A DNA stretch of 14,912 nucleotides from an uncultured Alistipes sp. (GTDB taxonomy: Bacteria > Bacteroidota > Bacteroidia > Bacteroidales > Rikenellaceae), in contig NZ_CABMQJ010000046.1 in NCBI RefSeq assembly GCF_902388705.1, forward strand, positions 1 to 14,912, given 5' to 3'. A program made the position numbers and the translations under genes. Below are positions 7,826-14,912 of the stretch, one piece after another. The notes beneath the pieces are model-generated. The model did not search any database. It was not told where the DNA came from and saw only the letters and a list, made by a program, of their open reading frames with translations. Positions within the stretch are counted from its first letter, which is position 1. Each line of letters opens with the position of its first letter.

Positions 7826-9934
7826 GTGGACTACCTGCAGAGCGACATAAAATACGTAAGCGGCGTCGGCGAAGCCCGCGCCCGGCTCCTGGACAAGGAG
7901 CTGGGCATCCGCACGCTGGGCGACATGCTGCGCCACTATCCGTTCCGCTATATCGACCGCACGCGCATCTACCGCATCGGCGAAATCACCGACGACGCCC
8001 CGACGCTCCTGCAGTTCCGCGCCCGCGTCACGGGCGTAGCCTATGCCGGAGCGGGACGCAAGCGCCGTTTCACGGCCTACGTTTCCGACGCCACGGGGTC
8101 CGCCGAACTGGTCTGGTTCCAGGGCATCAAGTGGATTGAAAAGCGGGTCGAAGTGGGACGCGAATACCTGATTTTCGGCCGTCCGTCGTTCTACCGCGGC
8201 GAGTTGTCGATGGCCCATCCCGAACTGGAAACCATGGAGCAGGCCCTTTCGCGCAAGGCCGAAAGCGGCATGCAGGGTATTTATCCCTCGACCGAGAAAC
8301 TCTCGAACGTGCTCGGCGCCAAAGGCATGTACCAGCTTATCTGCAACACGTGGGCGCTGGCCAAAGAGCACATCGCGGAGTACATGCCCGACGACATCCG
8401 CACCCGCTACGGACTCATATCGCTGCGCGAGGCCTACTACAACATCCATTTCCCGCAGTCGCCCGAACTGCTGCGGCAGGCGCAGTACCGGCTCAAATTC
8501 GACGAACTGCTGGGCATCCAGCTCAACGTCCAGTCGCGCCGCACGGAGCGCCTCTCGAAGAACAACGGCTTCCTCTTCATGAAGGTCGGGGGCGTGTTCA
8601 ACACGTTCTACAACGAAAAACTCCCGTTCCCGCTCACCGGAGCGCAGAAACGGGTTATCAAGGAGATACGGCAGGACACGGTGACGGGCTACCAGATGAA
8701 CCGCCTGCTGCAGGGCGACGTGGGCAGCGGCAAGACCCTCGTGGCGCTCATGTCGATGCTGCTGGCCGTGGACAACGGCTTCCAGGCCTGCATGATGGCC
8801 CCGACCGAAATCCTCGCCCGCCAGCACTTCGCCACCGTCACGCGCATGCTCGAGGGCATGGAGGTGAAAGTGGCCGTCCTTACCGGCGCTTCGAAAGCCA
8901 AAGAGCGCCGGCTGGCATTGGAAGGAATCGCCTCGGGCGAGATCGACATTCTGATCGGCACGCACGCGCTGATCGAAGACCGCGTGCAGTTCGCCAACCT
9001 CGGATTCGTGGTAATCGACGAACAGCACCGCTTCGGCGTGGAGCAGCGCGCCCGGCTCTGGACCAAAAACGCGCAGCCGCCGCACATCCTCGTGATGACC
9101 GCCACGCCGATTCCCCGTACGCTGGCGATGACCCTGTACGGCGACCTCGACGTTTCGGTCATCGACGAACTCCCCCCGGGCCGCCGTCCGATCAAGACCG
9201 TACACTACACCGACGCGGCGCGCCTGCGCCTGTTCGGGTTCATGCGGCAGGAAATCGCCAAAGGGCGGCAGGTCTACGTGGTCTACCCGCTCATCAAGGA
9301 GTCCGAGGCGATGGACTACAAAGACCTCACGGACGGCTATGCCGCCATCTCGCGGGACTTCCCGCTGCCGGACTACGTCACGGCCATCTGCCACGGCAAG
9401 ATGAAACCCGCTGACAAGGAGGAGTCGATGCGCCAGTTCAAGTCGGGCGAGGCCGACATCCTGGTCGCCACGTCGGTCATCGAGGTGGGCGTCGACGTGC
9501 CGAACGCCACGGTGATGGTCATCGAGTCGGCCGAGCGCTTCGGGCTCTCGCAGCTGCACCAGCTGCGCGGGCGCGTGGGACGCGGCGGCGAACAGTCGTA
9601 CTGCATCCTGATGTCGGGCGAGAAACTCTCCAAAGAGTCGCGGGCGCGGCTCGCGGCCATGTGCGAAACCAACGACGGGTTCCGCCTGGCGGAACTCGAC
9701 CTCAAACTGCGCGGCGCGGGCGACATCAACGGCACGCTGCAAAGCGGCATGGCATTTGATTTGAAAATAGCCAATCCCACGCTCGACGTCCAGATACTCA
9801 CCGTCTCCCGCGAGGCGGCCGCCGGTATCCTGGCCGCCGACCGCGACCTCTCCCTGCCGGGACACCGCGGCCTGCGGGAGTTGCGGCGGCGTTACTCGGG
9901 ACAGGAAGAAATTGATTTTTCCATGATTTCGTAA
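7826..9934 (+). CDS. recG: ATP-dependent DNA helicase RecG
   Basis: RecG is a monomeric superfamily 2 helicase that remodels stalled replication forks and Holliday junctions. The product has 702 residues (E. coli 693). The N-terminus SDIKYVSGVGEARARLLDKELGIRTL and the following RYIDRTRIY match the RecG wedge/OB region. Walker A is GDVGSGKT at 297-304, Walker B is DEQH at 398-401, followed by MTATPIPRTLAMT. The second RecA domain has TSVIEVGVDVPNA and the QLRGRVGRG motif. The start is GTG 7826: no in-frame ATG, GTG or TTG exists close upstream, and the next internal ATG (codon 33) would cut conserved residues. A -7 box four bases upstream suggests a leaderless messenger. RecG is usually a stand-alone housekeeping gene, consistent with the unrelated neighbours. 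A very long minus-strand open frame opposite it is a composition shadow. Confidence 0.97.
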   Translation: MDYLQSDIKYVSGVGEARARLLDKELGIRTLGDMLRHYPFRYIDRTRIYRIGEITDDAPTLLQFRARVTGVAYAGAGRKRRFTAYVSDATGSAELVWFQGIKWIEKRVEVGREYLIFGRPSFYRGELSMAHPELETMEQALSRKAESGMQGIYPSTEKLSNVLGAKGMYQLICNTWALAKEHIAEYMPDDIRTRYGLISLREAYYNIHFPQSPELLRQAQYRLKFDELLGIQLNVQSRRTERLSKNNGFLFMKVGGVFNTFYNEKLPFPLTGAQKRVIKEIRQDTVTGYQMNRLLQGDVGSGKTLVALMSMLLAVDNGFQACMMAPTEILARQHFATVTRMLEGMEVKVAVLTGASKAKERRLALEGIASGEIDILIGTHALIEDRVQFANLGFVVIDEQHRFGVEQRARLWTKNAQPPHILVMTATPIPRTLAMTLYGDLDVSVIDELPPGRRPIKTVHYTDAARLRLFGFMRQEIAKGRQVYVVYPLIKESEAMDYKDLTDGYAAISRDFPLPDYVTAICHGKMKPADKEESMRQFKSGEADILVATSVIEVGVDVPNATVMVIESAERFGLSQLHQLRGRVGRGGEQSYCILMSGEKLSKESRARLAAMCETNDGFRLAELDLKLRGAGDINGTLQSGMAFDLKIANPTLDVQILTVSREAAAGILAADRDLSLPGHRGLRELRRRYSGQEEIDFSMIS

Positions 9935-9956
9935 TAATTCATATCCATCGAACGTT

Positions 9957-9964
9957 TATCTTTA
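9957..9964 (+). promoter_or_regulatory. Weak -7-like box before the DUF3108 gene
   Basis: TATCTTTA differs from TAnnTTTG only in the last base and sits 11 bases before ATG 9976 in the short 41-base gap behind recG. No -33 TTTG is seen at the right distance. Read-through from recG is an equally good explanation for expression of the gene. Confidence 0.3.
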
Positions 9965-9975
9965 AAATCCACCGC

Positions 9976-10773
9976 ATGAAACGACTGTCATTCACGATAT
10001 TACTCCTTTTCGCAATCCTGCCTGCCGCCGCCCAGCTCTACCACCCCGGCGAGCAGCTTTTCTACCGCGTGAGCTACAAGGCCAAGATGTTCCCCAACAC
10101 CGAAGTGGGGGCCGTGGAGGTCAAGACCTCCGAGGTGCAGCTCGACGACCGGAAGTTCTACAAGGTCGAGGGCATCGGCCGCACGCTGCCCACCTACCGC
10201 TGGTTCTTCAACCTCGAGGACATTTACACGGTGTGGATCAACCCCGAAACGCTGCGCCCCGCACGTTTCGAAAGCGACCTGAAGGAGGGCGACTATACGT
10301 TCCAGAGCTACTACACCTACGACTGGGACAACGACCAAATACACACCCGCTGGCGCCGCCGCCAGAAACCCTTCGAGCAGAAAACCATGGCCCTGACCCC
10401 CGAGAGCATGGACGCCATCGCGCTCTTTTTCACCATGCGCTCGTCCGACGCCGACAGCTTCAAACCCGGCGTGCCGGCTACGCTCCAGATGGTACTGCAG
10501 GACACGATCCGCCACCTGAACTACCGCTTCATCACCCGCGAAACGAAGAAAATCCGCAACATGGGCAAATTCAAGACCCTGCGGTTCGAATGCCAGCTGG
10601 GCACCTCGGAGGGATTCTCGTTCACCGACGGCACGGTGTTCACGATCTGGATATCGGACGACGAGAACAAAATCCCGCTTTACATCGAATCGCCCGTCCG
10701 CGTGGGCAGCATCAACGCCTATATTTCGGGCTACAAAGGGCTTAAATACCCGGTAACGAGCCTTGTAAAATAA
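9976..10773 (+). CDS. DUF3108 domain-containing secreted protein
   Basis: The product has 265 residues with a signal peptide (MKRLSFTILLLFAILPAAAQ) that lacks a lipobox cysteine, so a periplasmic or outer-membrane-associated location is likely. The mature part follows the DUF3108 pattern: GEQLFYRVSYKAKMFPNTEVGAVEV, then alternating strands describing a lipocalin-like beta barrel (FESDLKEGDYTFQSYYTYDW, FTMRS, and the ending PLYIESPVRVGSINAYI). The family is common in Bacteroidetes and Proteobacteria; its function is unknown to me. It starts 41 bases after recG, on the same strand, and the promoter for the next gene overlaps its 3' flank. No catalytic motif is visible. Confidence 0.85.
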   Translation: MKRLSFTILLLFAILPAAAQLYHPGEQLFYRVSYKAKMFPNTEVGAVEVKTSEVQLDDRKFYKVEGIGRTLPTYRWFFNLEDIYTVWINPETLRPARFESDLKEGDYTFQSYYTYDWDNDQIHTRWRRRQKPFEQKTMALTPESMDAIALFFTMRSSDADSFKPGVPATLQMVLQDTIRHLNYRFITRETKKIRNMGKFKTLRFECQLGTSEGFSFTDGTVFTIWISDDENKIPLYIESPVRVGSINAYISGYKGLKYPVTSLVK

Positions 10774-10780
10774 AATTTGT

Positions 10781-10788
10781 TATCTTTG
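10781..10788 (+). promoter_or_regulatory. -7 promoter box for the coiled-coil membrane protein gene
   Basis: TATCTTTG is a perfect TAnnTTTG box, 8 bases behind the stop codon of the DUF3108 gene. It gives an expected leader of about 60 nt before ATG 10852. The -33 region would lie inside the end of the DUF3108 gene and has no clear TTTG at 19-21 bases. Confidence 0.55.
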
Positions 10789-10851
10789 CGGAAGATAAAC
10801 TATACCCGGCAAACCCCAACTTAAATCGACTTTGTAAAATTTCAGCTTTTT

Positions 10852-11790
10852 ATGGAAGAAAACAAGCAAGGATACGACCCCTCGGAATTCGAGGACGACG
10901 ATTACATGACCCCGCAGGCGGCTCCCGAGAAATCCATCCGCGGCTACCGCATCGTTATCATCATCCTGTCCGTGATACTGGTGGCTCTTTCGGTGCTTTA
11001 CTTCAGCATCCACCGCCAGCAGATGCTCGACAACCAACTGCTGCAGGCCGACCGCGACTCGATTCAGAACGACCTGGGCCGCCTGATGACCGACTACGAC
11101 AACCTGCAGGTCACCAACGACAGCATCTCGGCGGGCCTCAACGTGGAGCGCGACCGCGCCGACTCGCTGATGGCACGCCTCAAGAAAGAGCGTTCGTGGA
11201 ACCTCGCCAAAATCAAGCAGTACGAGAAGGAGGTGGGCACGCTGCGCACGATTATGAAAGGCTACATCCGGCAAATCGACTCGCTCAACACGCTCAACAA
11301 GAAGCTCATCAACGAGAACGTAACCTACCGCAAGGAGATATCGTCCGCCAAGCTGCGGGCCGAGATGGCCGAGGAGAAGGCCGCCGAACTGGACAACAAA
11401 GTACGCGTCGGGGCCGTGATACGCGCCCGCGACATCCGCCTTTCGGCCCTCAACGCCAACAGCAAACCCGTATCGCGGATAAAGAACGCCGCACGCCTGC
11501 GCGTGGACTTCGTGCTGACGGCCAACGAACTGGCGACGCCCGGCGAAAAGACGGTTTACATGCGCATCACCTCGCCCGACGGCTATGTGCTGACGACCGA
11601 AGCCATGCCGACGTTCGACTTCGAGGGCGAACGCCTGAGTTACTCGGCCATGCGTGAAGTCGACTACCAGAACCAGGATCTCGACGTGGGCATCTATTAC
11701 AACAGCACCGGATTTGCCGCAGGCACCTACACCGTGCAGCTCTTCTGCGACGGACGCCTGATCGGCACTTCGCAAATCGCCATGCGGTAA
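10852..11790 (+). CDS. Membrane-anchored coiled-coil protein, function unknown
   Basis: The product has 312 residues and I do not recognise a named family beyond conserved Bacteroidales hypotheticals. Residues 1-30 form an acidic cytoplasmic tail (EFEDDDYMTP). Residues 34-53 are a single transmembrane helix (IVIIILSVILVALSVLYFSI). Residues 56 to about 190 are highly charged and helical with recurrent Leu/Ile spacing, most likely a periplasmic coiled coil. From about 200 to the end a beta-rich domain follows (RLRVDFVLTANELATPGEKTVYMRITSPDGYVL, ending GTYTVQLFCDGRLIGTSQIAMR). This suggests a spacer that holds a beta domain away from the inner membrane. Automated pipelines may call such proteins SMC-like because of the coiled coil; there is no ATPase motif. 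It has its own -7 box and a strong terminator behind it. Confidence 0.8.
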   Translation: MEENKQGYDPSEFEDDDYMTPQAAPEKSIRGYRIVIIILSVILVALSVLYFSIHRQQMLDNQLLQADRDSIQNDLGRLMTDYDNLQVTNDSISAGLNVERDRADSLMARLKKERSWNLAKIKQYEKEVGTLRTIMKGYIRQIDSLNTLNKKLINENVTYRKEISSAKLRAEMAEEKAAELDNKVRVGAVIRARDIRLSALNANSKPVSRIKNAARLRVDFVLTANELATPGEKTVYMRITSPDGYVLTTEAMPTFDFEGERLSYSAMREVDYQNQDLDVGIYYNSTGFAAGTYTVQLFCDGRLIGTSQIAMR

Positions 11791-11831
11791 CGCCGCCGGC
11801 AAAGGTGCGCCGCAATGCGGCCAAGACACGG

Positions 11832-11863
11832 AAAAGCCCCGGTTCGATGGAACCGGGGCTTTT
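11832..11863. terminator. Bidirectional intrinsic terminator between convergent genes
   Basis: AAAAGCCCCGGTT (11832-11844) pairs perfectly with AACCGGGGCTTTT (11851-11863) over a 6-nt loop. It has an A-run on one side and a T-run on the other, so it can stop transcription from both directions. It lies 41 bases behind the coiled-coil protein gene (+) and 88 bases behind the ROK gene (-). The rest of 11791-11951 holds only minor GC-rich inverted repeats. Confidence 0.9.
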
Positions 11864-11951
11864 CAGGTTTTCGGACGCTCCCGACCGGACGAGGTGCCCG
11901 GCCCGGCGTACACCGGGCGCGGCAAAACGGCCCGGCAGCGACCGGCGGAAA

Positions 11952-12956
11952 CTATTTGTTCTCCTGCTGCCAGATCAGGGCCGAGGCGCCGAGAATGGCG
12001 GCGTTCTTGCCCTGGATACCGCTCGGAAGCAGTTTCACCTTATTCTTGAATACGAAGAGCATGTTCTCCTCCATGTACCACTGCGTAGGTTCGAAAATCA
12101 GCTTGCCCGCCTTGGCCAGACCGCCGAAAAGGAAAATCGCCTCGGGCGAAGTAACGGTCACCACGTCGGCCAGTGCACGGCCCAGCATCTCGCCCGTATA
12201 ACGGAACGCTTCGAGTGCGACGGCATCGCCCTGCTCGGCAGCAGCGGAGATCATCGAGGCATCGAAGTCGCTGAACGCGATGTCGCGCAGCTTGCTCGGC
12301 GCCGACATCGTAGCCATCAGCTCGAACGCCGTACGCTTGATACCCGTGGCCGAAACATAGGTTTCCAGACAGCCTTTGCGGCCGCAGCCGCACTCGCGGC
12401 CGTTGCGCTCGACGATGATGTGGCCGAATTCGCCCGCAAAACCGTCGTGTCCGTAAATCATCTCGCCGTTCGAAACGAAACCCGAGCCCAGGCCCGTGCC
12501 GAGCGTAATCATGATGAAGTCGCGCATGCCCTTGGCGTTGCCGTAAATCATCTCGCCGATCGTCGCGGCGTTGGCGTCGTTGGTCACCAGCACGTTCACC
12601 CCGCCGAAACATTTCGAAATGTCGTCCGCCAGCGGAAAAATGCGGCGGCTCTCGTCGGGATTGGGGTCGTTGTCGCGGAATTTCCACAGGTTGGCAGGGT
12701 TCTCGACCGTACCCTTGTGGTAGTTGGCATTGGGGGCGCCGATGCCGATACCCGTCAGCTCGTACTCGAACGAAAGGCTGTCGGCCAGGGCGTGCATCGC
12801 CTGGCACAAATCTTCGATATAGGCCGGATAATCGTCTACATGGGGATATTTCCTGGTCGAGATGACCGATTCGGCATACAGGTCGCCGTTTTCGTCGACA
12901 AGGCCGAACGCGGTGTTGATGCCGCCGATGTCCACGCCGATAGCGAGTTTTTTCAT
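11952..12956 (-). CDS. ROK family sugar kinase, probably glucokinase
   Basis: The product has 334 residues. The ATP phosphate-binding motif is GVDIGGIN (7-14, Ile where Thr is usual). The catalytic Asp is Asp127 in TNDANAA. The second glycine-rich ATP-binding motif is LGTGLGSGFVSNG. The ROK zinc site is complete: His179 in GEFGHI and Cys189, Cys191, Cys196 in CGCGRKGCLE. There is no N-terminal helix-turn-helix, so it is a cytoplasmic kinase and not a NagC/Mlc-type repressor. The family phosphorylates glucose, N-acetylglucosamine, fructose or allose; glucokinase is the most likely call, but specificity cannot be read with certainty. It is transcribed divergently from the prenyl synthase gene from a consensus promoter and ends at a shared terminator. 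Confidence 0.9.
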   Translation of the reverse strand: MKKLAIGVDIGGINTAFGLVDENGDLYAESVISTRKYPHVDDYPAYIEDLCQAMHALADSLSFEYELTGIGIGAPNANYHKGTVENPANLWKFRDNDPNPDESRRIFPLADDISKCFGGVNVLVTNDANAATIGEMIYGNAKGMRDFIMITLGTGLGSGFVSNGEMIYGHDGFAGEFGHIIVERNGRECGCGRKGCLETYVSATGIKRTAFELMATMSAPSKLRDIAFSDFDASMISAAAEQGDAVALEAFRYTGEMLGRALADVVTVTSPEAIFLFGGLAKAGKLIFEPTQWYMEENMLFVFKNKVKLLPSGIQGKNAAILGASALIWQQENK

Positions 12957-12991
12957 ATCGTGTTCTGGTTAAAGGTTAGAATTTATCTGGT

Positions 12992-13022
12992 CAAAGTTAA
13001 TCCAAAATTCGGCTACTCCAAA
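12992..13022 (-). promoter_or_regulatory. Consensus promoter of the ROK kinase gene
   Basis: On the minus strand the -33 element TTTG (13022-13019) and the -7 element TAACTTTG (12999-12992) are both perfect and separated by 19 bases. The expected leader is about 30 nt to the ATG at 12956. It is interleaved with the divergent promoter of the prenyl synthase gene. Confidence 0.75.
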
Positions 13023-13039
13023 CTTTTTTCCTACTTTTG
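13008..13039 (+). promoter_or_regulatory. Promoter of the prenyl synthase-U32 unit
   Basis: TTCG (13008-13011, one mismatch to TTTG) is followed after 20 bases by a perfect -7 box TACTTTTG (13032-13039). The expected leader is about 28 nt to ATG 13073. Its span overlaps that of the minus-strand ROK promoter by 15 bases. Confidence 0.65.
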
Positions 13040-13072
13040 GGACATATTCCGATTCAAAAGCACTGTCAGACT

Positions 13073-14041
13073 ATGCAAACGAACGAGCAACTGCTCTCCG
13101 CCATCGAAAATTTCCTGGCCCAGGCCGAGTTCCCGGCCGAGCCAGAACGCCTCTACGCCCCGATCGGCTATTCGCTCGCAGGAGGAGGCAAACGCCTGCG
13201 CCCGATGCTGCTGATGCTTGCCAACGGCATCTTTACCGACAAGATACAACACGCCCTGCCGGCCGCCGCGGCCGTCGAGGTGTTCCACAACTTCACGCTG
13301 CTGCACGACGACATCATGGACAACGCCGCCGTGCGCCGCGGCAAACCCTCGGTCTACGCCAAATGGGGACAGAGCGTGGCAATCCTTTCGGGCGACGCCA
13401 TGCTGATTTTCGCCTACCGCCTGCTGAACGAGGTTCCCGCCCCGCTGCTGCCGCAAATCCTGTCGACGTTCAACACCATGGCGCTCGAGGTGTGCGAGGG
13501 ACAGCAGTACGACATGGATTTCGAACAGAAGCCGAAAGTTTCGGTCGTGGAGTACATGCACATGATCGAACTCAAAACCTCGGTGCTGCTGGCCGGGGCG
13601 GTCACCATCGGCGCCCTGCTGGGCGGCGCTCCGGACGAGGACGTGCGCAAACTGCGGCGCTTCGCCGTCGAACTGGGGCTGGCGTTCCAGCTGCAGGACG
13701 ACCTGCTGGACAGCTACGGCGACGAACGGCTGGGCAAGGCCATCGGCGGCGACATCCTCGAGGGGAAACAGACCTACCTGATGATTACGGCCATGAGCCG
13801 CGCCGACGACGCCACGCGCGAAGTGCTCCGCACGACGCACCGCTCGCAGCTGCCCGACGCCGAGAAAATCGCCACCATAAAAGCCGTCTACGACCGCCTC
13901 GACGTGCCGCGCCTCACCGAACAGCAGATTTCACTGCGCTTCGAGCGGGCGCTGGGCATCCTCGACACCCTCTCGGTGGAGCGGGCTAACACGCAGCGCA
14001 TGCGCGAATACGCCCTGGGACTGATGGGACGAAAGAACTGA
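13073..14041 (+). CDS. Trans-prenyl diphosphate synthase (polyprenyl synthetase family)
   Basis: The product has 322 residues and condenses isopentenyl diphosphate with allylic diphosphates in the cytosol. ATG 13073 (MQTNEQLLSAIENFL) is used because it follows the promoter at a normal distance; an upstream in-frame ATG at 13037 lies inside the -7 box. The family motifs are complete: GGGKRLRP near 40, the first Asp-rich motif DDIMD at 79-83 followed by RRG, the KTS segment (IELKTSVLL), and the second Asp-rich motif LQDDLLD with Asp209-Asp213. The first motif has no two-residue insert, so it is not the typical bacterial farnesyl synthase. Phe at -5 from the motif favours a shorter product such as geranylgeranyl diphosphate, but product length cannot be fixed by eye. 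The next gene starts one base after its stop, so the two are almost certainly one operon. Confidence 0.92.
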   Translation: MQTNEQLLSAIENFLAQAEFPAEPERLYAPIGYSLAGGGKRLRPMLLMLANGIFTDKIQHALPAAAAVEVFHNFTLLHDDIMDNAAVRRGKPSVYAKWGQSVAILSGDAMLIFAYRLLNEVPAPLLPQILSTFNTMALEVCEGQQYDMDFEQKPKVSVVEYMHMIELKTSVLLAGAVTIGALLGGAPDEDVRKLRRFAVELGLAFQLQDDLLDSYGDERLGKAIGGDILEGKQTYLMITAMSRADDATREVLRTTHRSQLPDAEKIATIKAVYDRLDVPRLTEQQISLRFERALGILDTLSVERANTQRMREYALGLMGRKN

Positions 14042-14042
14042 C

Positions 14043-14912
14043 ATGGAACGCTCCGATATTGAAATCATGGCCCCCGTGGGCTCGTACGAATCGCTGGCGG
14101 CGGCCATCCGGGCCGGGGCCGACTCGGTATACTTCGGCGTCGGGAAACTCAACATGCGCTCGGCGTCGGCGGCGAACTTCACGCTCGACGATTTGGCGAA
14201 AATCGTCGCCACGGCACACGCCGCGGGCGTAAAGACCTACCTGACGGTCAACACCATCGTCTACGAAGACGAAATGCAGGCCGTGCACGAGGTAATCGAC
14301 CGCGCCAAGGCCGAGGGCGTTGACGCCATCATCGCCACCGACTTCGCGGCGATTCTCTACGCCCGCCGCATCGGCGTCGAGGTGCATATCTCGACCCAGA
14401 GCAACATATCGAACTCCGAGGCCGTGAAATTCTTTTCGCAGTGGGCCGACACGGTGGTGCTGGCCCGCGAGCTGACGCTCGAACAGGTGGCGCAGATTCA
14501 CCGCGAGATTATCGAAAACGACATCCGCGGGCCGCGCGGCGAACTGGTCGAAATCGAAATGTTCGCCCACGGAGCGCTCTGCATGGCGATTTCCGGCAAA
14601 TGCTACCTCTCGCTCTACGAAACCAACTGCTCGGCCAACCGCGGCGCCTGCCGCCAGTTGTGCCGCCGCAAATACACCGTCACGGACAAGGAAACCGGTG
14701 CGGCGCTCGACGTCGACGGCCGCTACGTGCTCTCGCCCAAAGACCTCTGCACGATCGACTTCCTCGACAAATTCATCGGGGCGGGCGTCCGGGTGCTGAA
14801 AATCGAGGGGCGCGCACGCGGCGCGGAGTATGTCCGGCGCGTGGTCGAATGTTACGACGAGGCCCTGCGGGCCATCGGGGCGGGCACCTACCCCCCGGCG
14901 CTGGCCGCCGGG
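14043..14912 (+). CDS. U32-family protein (peptidase U32 / RNA-hydroxylation type), 3' end missing
   Basis: The frame runs from ATG 14043 to the right edge (290 codons). The N-terminus (IEIMAPVGSYESLAAAIRAGADSVYFGV) is the typical U32 barrel start. The family signature E-x-F-x2-G-[SA]-[LIVM]-C-x4-G-x-C-x-[LIVM]-S is matched exactly at 172-190, with Cys180 and Cys187, then Cys196, Cys203 and Cys207. The LSPKDLC and VLKIEGRARGAEYV segments follow. Although named peptidases, characterised relatives act in tRNA U34 hydroxylation (TrhP/YegQ), 23S rRNA hydroxylation (RlhA/YdcP) or O2-independent ubiquinone hydroxylation (UbiU/UbiV), with Cys-bound Fe-S clusters where studied. A tRNA- or rRNA-modifying role is most likely. 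It is one base behind the prenyl synthase stop and lacks its own promoter. Confidence 0.9.
   Translation, partial: MERSDIEIMAPVGSYESLAAAIRAGADSVYFGVGKLNMRSASAANFTLDDLAKIVATAHAAGVKTYLTVNTIVYEDEMQAVHEVIDRAKAEGVDAIIATDFAAILYARRIGVEVHISTQSNISNSEAVKFFSQWADTVVLARELTLEQVAQIHREIIENDIRGPRGELVEIEMFAHGALCMAISGKCYLSLYETNCSANRGACRQLCRRKYTVTDKETGAALDVDGRYVLSPKDLCTIDFLDKFIGAGVRVLKIEGRARGAEYVRRVVECYDEALRAIGAGTYPPALAAG

Noticed and set aside
7274..9865. 863-codon minus-strand open frame opposite the lipoprotein and recG
   Set aside because: It spans two unrelated genes and an intergenic gap, its translation is Arg/Val/His/Glu-rich low-quality sequence, and recG is unambiguous on the plus strand. Such shadows are common in GC-rich coding DNA.
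11901..11918. GCCCGG/CCGGGC inverted repeat behind the ROK gene
   Set aside because: Only six base pairs, no adjacent T-run in either direction, and a much stronger terminator stands 38 bases away.
11952..12956. ROK protein as a NagC/Mlc/XylR-type repressor
   Set aside because: There is no N-terminal helix-turn-helix; the protein begins directly with the ATP-binding motif.

Overview
The window looks like chromosomal DNA of a GC-rich Bacteroidales bacterium, most likely Alistipes or a close Rikenellaceae relative. The reasons are the family make-up (PL29_N/DUF4988-type surface lipoprotein, WbqC next to an insert-bearing IspG, DUF3108, a ROK kinase, a candidate radical-SAM-associated lipoprotein), the near absence of Shine-Dalgarno sites, and repeated copies of the Bacteroidetes -7 promoter box TAnnTTTG. 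The genus is inferred; no rRNA or other marker gene is present. No tRNA, rRNA, CRISPR array, insertion sequence, integrase or phage gene was seen.

Layout. Bases 1-2834 (+) hold the 3' part of a large surface lipoprotein with a coiled coil and a short collagen-like stretch. A gene-free segment of about 340 bases follows. It carries a chain of stem-loops ending in a strong terminator, then the promoter of the next gene. Bases 3175-5205 (+) encode an exported glycoside hydrolase family 2-like protein in which both catalytic glutamates appear to be replaced. It converges on, and overlaps by 77 bases, a minus-strand pair: ispG (7209-5728) and a WbqC-family gene (5731-5129), coupled by an ATGA overlap. 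Divergent from ispG is a small lipoprotein (7310-7738). Then on the plus strand come recG (GTG start directly behind a perfect -7 box), a secreted DUF3108 protein and a membrane-anchored coiled-coil protein of unknown function. A near-perfect bidirectional terminator separates these from a minus-strand ROK-family sugar kinase. Divergent from the kinase, with interleaved promoters, is a two-gene unit of trans-prenyl diphosphate synthase and a U32-family protein cut by the right edge.

How the genes relate. Two genes serve isoprenoid synthesis: IspG makes HMBPP in the MEP pathway, and the prenyl synthase extends allylic diphosphates, for example towards the menaquinone tail or the undecaprenyl precursor. 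The two surface lipoproteins and the GH2-like protein belong to the cell envelope. RecG is a DNA repair helicase, and the ROK protein probably feeds glucose or a related sugar into glycolysis. Most of the window is ordinary core genome. The points that deserve a second look are the catalytically degenerate GH2 protein, the structured 3' UTR at 2849-3060, the apparently leaderless recG mRNA, the interleaved divergent promoters at 12992-13039, and the candidate orphan radical-SAM-system lipoprotein.
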